In this document: positions 4,845-6,278 of the stretch, piece by piece
How positions within the stretch are numbered: position 1 is the stretch's first letter
Layout: each line of letters opens with the position of its first letter
Assembly: GCA_023389005.1 (NCBI GenBank)
Contig: JAEWFE010000326.1
Coordinates: forward strand, 1 to 6,278
Direction: 5' to 3'
Length of the DNA stretch: 6,278 nucleotides
DNA from: Bacillota bacterium
Lineage (GTDB): Bacteria; Bacillota; Bacilli; Lactobacillales; Enterococcaceae
Program-made: the position numbers and the translations under genes
The notes under the pieces: model-generated
The model's input: only the letters and a program-made list of their open reading frames with translations
What the model was told of the DNA's origin: nothing
Databases searched by the model: none

Positions 4845-5621
4845 TTGTTGAACGATAGCCAATCAGAAAATATCAAAGCCAAAATACTTAAAACGGCCTT
4901 ACTAGCTGGTAAAATTATGATGGAAAATGGTTCTGAAGTTTATCGCGTGGAAGATACAATGAAACGAATTGCACAAAACGCCGGGGAAATGGATGTGAGT
5001 TGTTACGTTACAGCTACAGGAATTTTCATCGGTCTTGAGAATCAGCAAAAAGTCATGATTGCCAGTGTCGAAGCGCGTACCATCAATTTAGAAAAAGTGG
5101 TTGCTGTAAACGAGATGTCTAGACAATTTGCAGATAAAAAAATCAATCTTCATGAACTGGCAGAAAAACTCGAACAAATTGATCAAAAAGTACCTACCTT
5201 TTCACTTTGGCTAGAAATTTTAGCAGCCGGAATGATTAGTGCTGGAGCCATGTATCTCTTTGGTGGGGTAATGTCTGACTTTTTGATTACTTTTTTAATC
5301 GGATCACTGGGGTTTATTATTAGCGTTGTCTGCAAATCGCTGATAAAACTGAACTACTTTGATTTGTTCATCGCCAGTTTTTGTATTGGTATTATGAGCA
5401 TCGTCGCTGTAAAATACCATTTCGCCAGTCAAATCGATCCAATTATTATTGGTTCAATTATGCCCTTTGTACCTGGCGTAGCAATTACCAATGCTGTTCG
5501 TGATATTTTAGCGGGACATTTAATTAGCGGTACAGCTCGGGCAACTGAAGCATTAATTGTCGCAGCTACAATATGTGCCGGTATTGCAACCGTCTTTAAC
5601 TGGTTAGGAGGATGGCTATGA
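4845..5621 (+). CDS. ThrE-family exporter, large subunit (YjjP-like, COG2966 type)
   Basis: A 258-residue protein equal to the first half of the ThrE threonine/serine exporter; E. coli YjjP (about 256 residues) has the same layout. Residues 1-118 are a soluble N-terminal domain with the family motif NGSEVYRVEDTMKRI (28-42). Five membrane segments follow at about 121-141, 144-165, 170-190, 198-216 and 233-256. The conserved PGVAITNAVRDILAGHLISG (210-229) is intact. In E. coli the YjjP/YjjB pair has been reported to export succinate, whereas the fused Corynebacterium ThrE exports threonine and serine, so the substrate here is open. The start is TTG 4845. The stop TGA (5619-5621) overlaps the next gene's ATG by 4 bases. 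It is divergent from the TetR gene, which probably controls it. Confidence 0.88.
   Translation: MLNDSQSENIKAKILKTALLAGKIMMENGSEVYRVEDTMKRIAQNAGEMDVSCYVTATGIFIGLENQQKVMIASVEARTINLEKVVAVNEMSRQFADKKINLHELAEKLEQIDQKVPTFSLWLEILAAGMISAGAMYLFGGVMSDFLITFLIGSLGFIISVVCKSLIKLNYFDLFIASFCIGIMSIVAVKYHFASQIDPIIIGSIMPFVPGVAITNAVRDILAGHLISGTARATEALIVAATICAGIATVFNWLGGWL
5606..5611 (+). promoter_or_regulatory. ribosome binding site deciding the start of the small exporter subunit
   Basis: AGGAGG directly touches ATG 5612, too close for initiation, but is 6 bases from ATG 5618, the ideal distance. The start at 5618 also creates a classic ATGA overlap with the upstream stop. Confidence 0.8.
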
Positions 5622-6076
5622 GCGAGTGGTTGATTCATATCGTATTTAGTTTTCTCAGTACAATCGGTTTTGGTATTGTCACAAATATTCCTAGAAGAGC
5701 TTTTGTCGCAGCTGGTTTCACTGGCGTATGCGGTTGGTTAGTCTTTTGGCAGTTAAAAACGCATCATATGTCCTTAGGTGGAGCAAATTTTTGGGCAGCC
5801 TTTCTGATTGGTATCTTAAGTATCTATTTTTCACGTAAACAAAAAATGCCTGTCATTATCTTTCATATTCCAAGCCTATTTTTACTTGTACCTGGTGGCC
5901 CGGCATATTTAGCGATTCGTCTGTTTATCAGCGGCGATACGGCGGCAGCTTTTACCCAAATAAGTATCGTGACTATCACTGCGGCTAGCATTGCAGGTGC
6001 CTTTATGATGAGTAACTTAGTAGAAAGAATTGTTTTAAAGATATCAAATTTACAAAAAATGCGTAAAAATTTATAA
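5618..6076 (+). CDS. ThrE-family exporter, small subunit (YjjB-like, COG3610 type)
   Basis: A 152-residue membrane protein equal to the C-terminal half of ThrE; E. coli YjjB is about 157 residues. Five hydrophobic segments lie at about 3-22, 28-46, 57-72, 78-99 and 110-132. The family marks are TNIPRRAFVAAGFTG (22-36) and FHIPSLFLLVPGGPAY (82-97). The last 18 residues are basic and probably cytoplasmic. The start is placed at ATG 5618 rather than the in-frame ATG 5612, because AGGAGG (5606-5611) is 6 bases from 5618. This gives an ATGA overlap with the YjjP-like gene, so the two subunits are translationally coupled and most likely form one transporter. No hairpin terminator was seen after the stop, so some transcripts may run into the next gene. 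Confidence 0.88.
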   Translation: MSEWLIHIVFSFLSTIGFGIVTNIPRRAFVAAGFTGVCGWLVFWQLKTHHMSLGGANFWAAFLIGILSIYFSRKQKMPVIIFHIPSLFLLVPGGPAYLAIRLFISGDTAAAFTQISIVTITAASIAGAFMMSNLVERIVLKISNLQKMRKNL

Positions 6077-6094
6077 AATCGGTCTTAAGTTCTA

Positions 6095-6123
6095 TTCTCA
6101 AATAAACCAAAAACTACTATAAT
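6095..6123 (+). promoter_or_regulatory. sigma-A promoter of the gene starting at 6156
   Basis: TTCTCA (6095-6100, 4 of 6), 17-base spacer, perfect TATAAT (6118-6123). The predicted start near 6130 leaves a 26-base leader carrying AAGGAG (6143-6148). Confidence 0.6.
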
Positions 6124-6155
6124 AGTGATAGATAATTAGGAAAAGGAGATCCTCT

Positions 6156-6278
6156 ATGAACATTGAACTATCCCGTAAAATCGTTAGCTTCATCTCATTT
6201 TGTGGCTTAGTTGCAACGATTATTGTCACGATTTATTTTTATCGCTTAGGACTATTTAAAGATATTCATTCCTTGCGA
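6156..6278 (+). CDS. membrane protein N-terminus, probably TVP38/TMEM64 (VTT domain) family
   Basis: The first 41 codons of a gene that runs off the right edge. ATG 6156 follows AAGGAG (6143-6148) at 7 bases. The fragment has a short basic start (MNIELSRK), one hydrophobic helix (about 9-29) and then YRLGLFKDIHSLR. A first helix followed by a YxLGLF-type segment is what I recall of bacterial TVP38/TMEM64 proteins, membrane proteins related to DedA and implicated in lipid or ion transport. With so little sequence the family call is tentative; that it is a real membrane-protein gene is well supported by the promoter and ribosome binding site. It may be partly co-transcribed with the exporter genes upstream. 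Confidence 0.6.
   Translation, partial: MNIELSRKIVSFISFCGLVATIIVTIYFYRLGLFKDIHSLR

Noticed and set aside
5429..5638. Open frame of 69 codons opposite the YjjP-like gene
   Set aside because: It mirrors the conserved C-terminal membrane segments of the exporter gene; no promoter or ribosome binding site.

Overview
The window looks like an ordinary chromosomal stretch of a low-GC Firmicute, most probably a member of the Lactobacillales close to Enterococcus or its relatives. The evidence is AT-rich DNA, strong AAGGAGG-type ribosome binding sites, TTG starts, typical sigma-A promoters, hairpin-plus-U terminators and the protein families present. No transposase, phage gene, CRISPR array or other mobile element was seen.

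Layout, left to right. (1) Positions 1-355, minus strand: N-terminal part of a PmrA/NorA-type MFS multidrug transporter, with its own promoter. (2) Positions 509-1945, minus: an AzgA/PbuG-type (NCS2) purine permease. Its upstream region holds a sigma-A promoter, two PurBox-like sequences, phased A-tracts and a leader hairpin. (3) Positions 2188-2274, plus: tRNA-Ser(CGA) with its own terminator. (4) Positions 2445-3104, plus: a deoxynucleoside (deoxyadenosine/deoxyguanosine-type) kinase, convergent across a shared bidirectional terminator with (5) 3146-3946, minus, a Cof-type HAD phosphatase. (6) Positions 4046-4615, minus: a TetR/AcrR-type repressor, divergent from (7) 4845-5621 and (8) 5618-6076, plus, a translationally coupled two-subunit ThrE-family exporter (YjjP/YjjB-like). 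(9) From 6156, plus: the first 41 codons of a small membrane protein, probably TVP38/TMEM64 (VTT domain).

Two themes link genes. The permease and the deoxynucleoside kinase both belong to purine salvage: import of bases, and phosphorylation of deoxynucleosides. The permease control region suggests PurR control rather than a purine riboswitch. The TetR gene faces the YjjP/YjjB pair across a 229-bp spacer. That spacer carries two nearly identical 17-bp direct repeats with a 22-bp period, a good candidate operator through which the regulator controls the exporter.

I found no convincing new defence or mobile system. The most worthwhile leads are regulatory: the tandem operator at 4687-4725 and the PurBox/promoter arrangement at 2030-2105. 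A tRNA-Ser with a T at the discriminator position is a smaller oddity.
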